NCBI GenBank assembly: GCA_009733775.1
Contig: WOGZ01000640.1
Coordinates: forward strand, 1-10,187
Origin: Alectoria sarmentosa
Taxonomy: Eukaryota > Ascomycota > Lecanoromycetes > Lecanorales > Parmeliaceae
DNA: 10,187 nt
Reading direction: 5' to 3'
In this document: one piece after another, positions 9,659 to 10,187 of the stretch
Numbering within the stretch: position 1 is the stretch's first letter
Layout of the letters: each line of letters begins with the position of its first letter
Made by a program: the position numbers and the translations under genes
The notes under the pieces: model-generated
Seen by the model: the letters and a program-made list of their open reading frames with translations, nothing else
Told to the model about the DNA's origin: nothing
Database searches by the model: none

Positions 9659-9669
9659 TGGTGTAACGG
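9659..9669 (+). promoter_or_regulatory. Possible RNA polymerase III box A, fossil
   Basis: TGGTGTAACGG matches every position of the tRNA/SINE box A consensus TRGYNNARNNG. A box B-like ATTCGAATT follows at 9728-9736, fitting GWTCRANNC only if first and last positions were mutated G to A and C to T. The spacing (58 bases between boxes) is longer than in an intronless tRNA, and the flanks do not pair as acceptor or T stems. It could mark a tRNA-derived SINE origin or be coincidence. Confidence 0.2.
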
Positions 9670-10187
9670 TAAAATCAGTAAAAAACGTAAATTTCTCGCT
9701 TAATAATCGTAGATCGTAAAACGTAAAATTCGAATTCGAAAAAAAAAAATCAAAATCAAAATCAAAAAAAGAAAAAAATTTAAAAAAAAATCAAATTCTA
9801 AAAAAATAAAAAAATAAAAAAAATAAAAATTTAAAAATAAAAAAAAATCACAATTCGTTTCAAATCTGCATAAAATTCATAAATTTAATGAATAATTAAA
9901 TTTAAAATCTTGATTCGAAAAAAAAGATCTAATTTTAAAAAAAATTTAAAAAAAAATTCTAAAAAAAAACCAAAAGAAAAGTTTTAAAATTAAAACAAAA
10001 AAAATTAATTTTGCATTTTGAATAAAATTCATAAATTTAATGCATTTATAATTTTAATGTATTTATAATTTAAATGCATTAATAAATTTAAGATTTCAAT
10101 TCGAAGAGAGAAAAAAAGAAAGAAAAAAAAAGAAAAAGTTTAATCGACGTTAAGTTTTAAGTTCGTTTCGCCTTCGTTTGTTTTTAA

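Larger units (their letters stand above)
8500..10187 (+). repeat. Long repeat, copy 3 (forward, least mutated, cut by window end)
   Basis: This is the reference copy for the other two. The head starts near 8.5 kb, where it meets copy 2 head to head; the tail runs off the window, and comparison with copies 1 and 2 suggests that roughly 30-60 more bases belong to it. The complete unit would be about 1.7 kb. From 9728 on it has three A-rich modules, each introduced by ATTCGA(A) (about 9728, 9913, 10099) and separated by blocks containing TTCATAAATTTAAT (about 9876 and 10027). The stretches 9121-9480 and 9640-9720 keep CC, GG, CA and TG dinucleotides. No convincing reading frame, terminal motif or target-site duplication was seen, so the class (non-autonomous transposon, SINE-like, subtelomeric repeat) stays open. 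Confidence 0.8.

Noticed and set aside
9652..9747. A functional tRNA gene
   Set aside because: The box A match is good, but acceptor, anticodon and T stems do not pair and the box spacing is too long, so at most a fossil.
1..10187. Mitochondrial, apicomplexan or insect AT-rich DNA
   Set aside because: No mitochondrial genes or tRNAs are seen. The fungal-type Ty3/gypsy pol with TAA at former Gln and Trp codons, and the one-way transitions between repeats, fit RIP-mutated ascomycete DNA better.

Overview
The window is extremely A+T-rich DNA with no intact gene. It looks like an AT-rich, transposon-derived heterochromatic block from a filamentous ascomycete (Pezizomycotina) whose genome uses repeat-induced point mutation (RIP). 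The evidence is: (i) CpA, TpG, CpC and GpG are scarce, TpA dominates, and most remaining C sits in CpG or CpT; (ii) a Ty3/gypsy retrotransposon pol gene can still be read once in-frame TAA codons are taken as former Gln or Trp codons; (iii) related repeat copies differ almost only by G:C to A:T transitions. Host genus cannot be told from this.

Region by region. 1-55: a (TAT)n microsatellite interrupting a retroelement. 83-2064: the + strand relic of the 3' half of Ty3/gypsy pol: end of reverse transcriptase, RNase H, then integrase after a one-base frameshift near 645. The catalytic palm of the reverse transcriptase is not in the window. 2065-5620: very AT-rich DNA with microsatellites, short duplications and some weak open stretches, but no recognisable gene. 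5624-6003: three clusters of short tandem repeats. 6003-10187: at least three related copies of one long, apparently non-coding repeat in alternating orientation (forward, reverse, forward). They form two large imperfect palindromes, centred near 6.85 kb (tail to tail) and near 8.5 kb (head to head). The third copy runs off the end of the window and holds the least mutated DNA here.

Nothing appears to encode a working protein. The features are tied together by history: duplicated sequences were recognised as repeats and mutated. I found no CRISPR array, rRNA or functional tRNA. Short ATG- or TTG-started open frames (3712-3909 +, 3860-4042 -, 8531-8734 -) are low-complexity and I do not accept them as genes.
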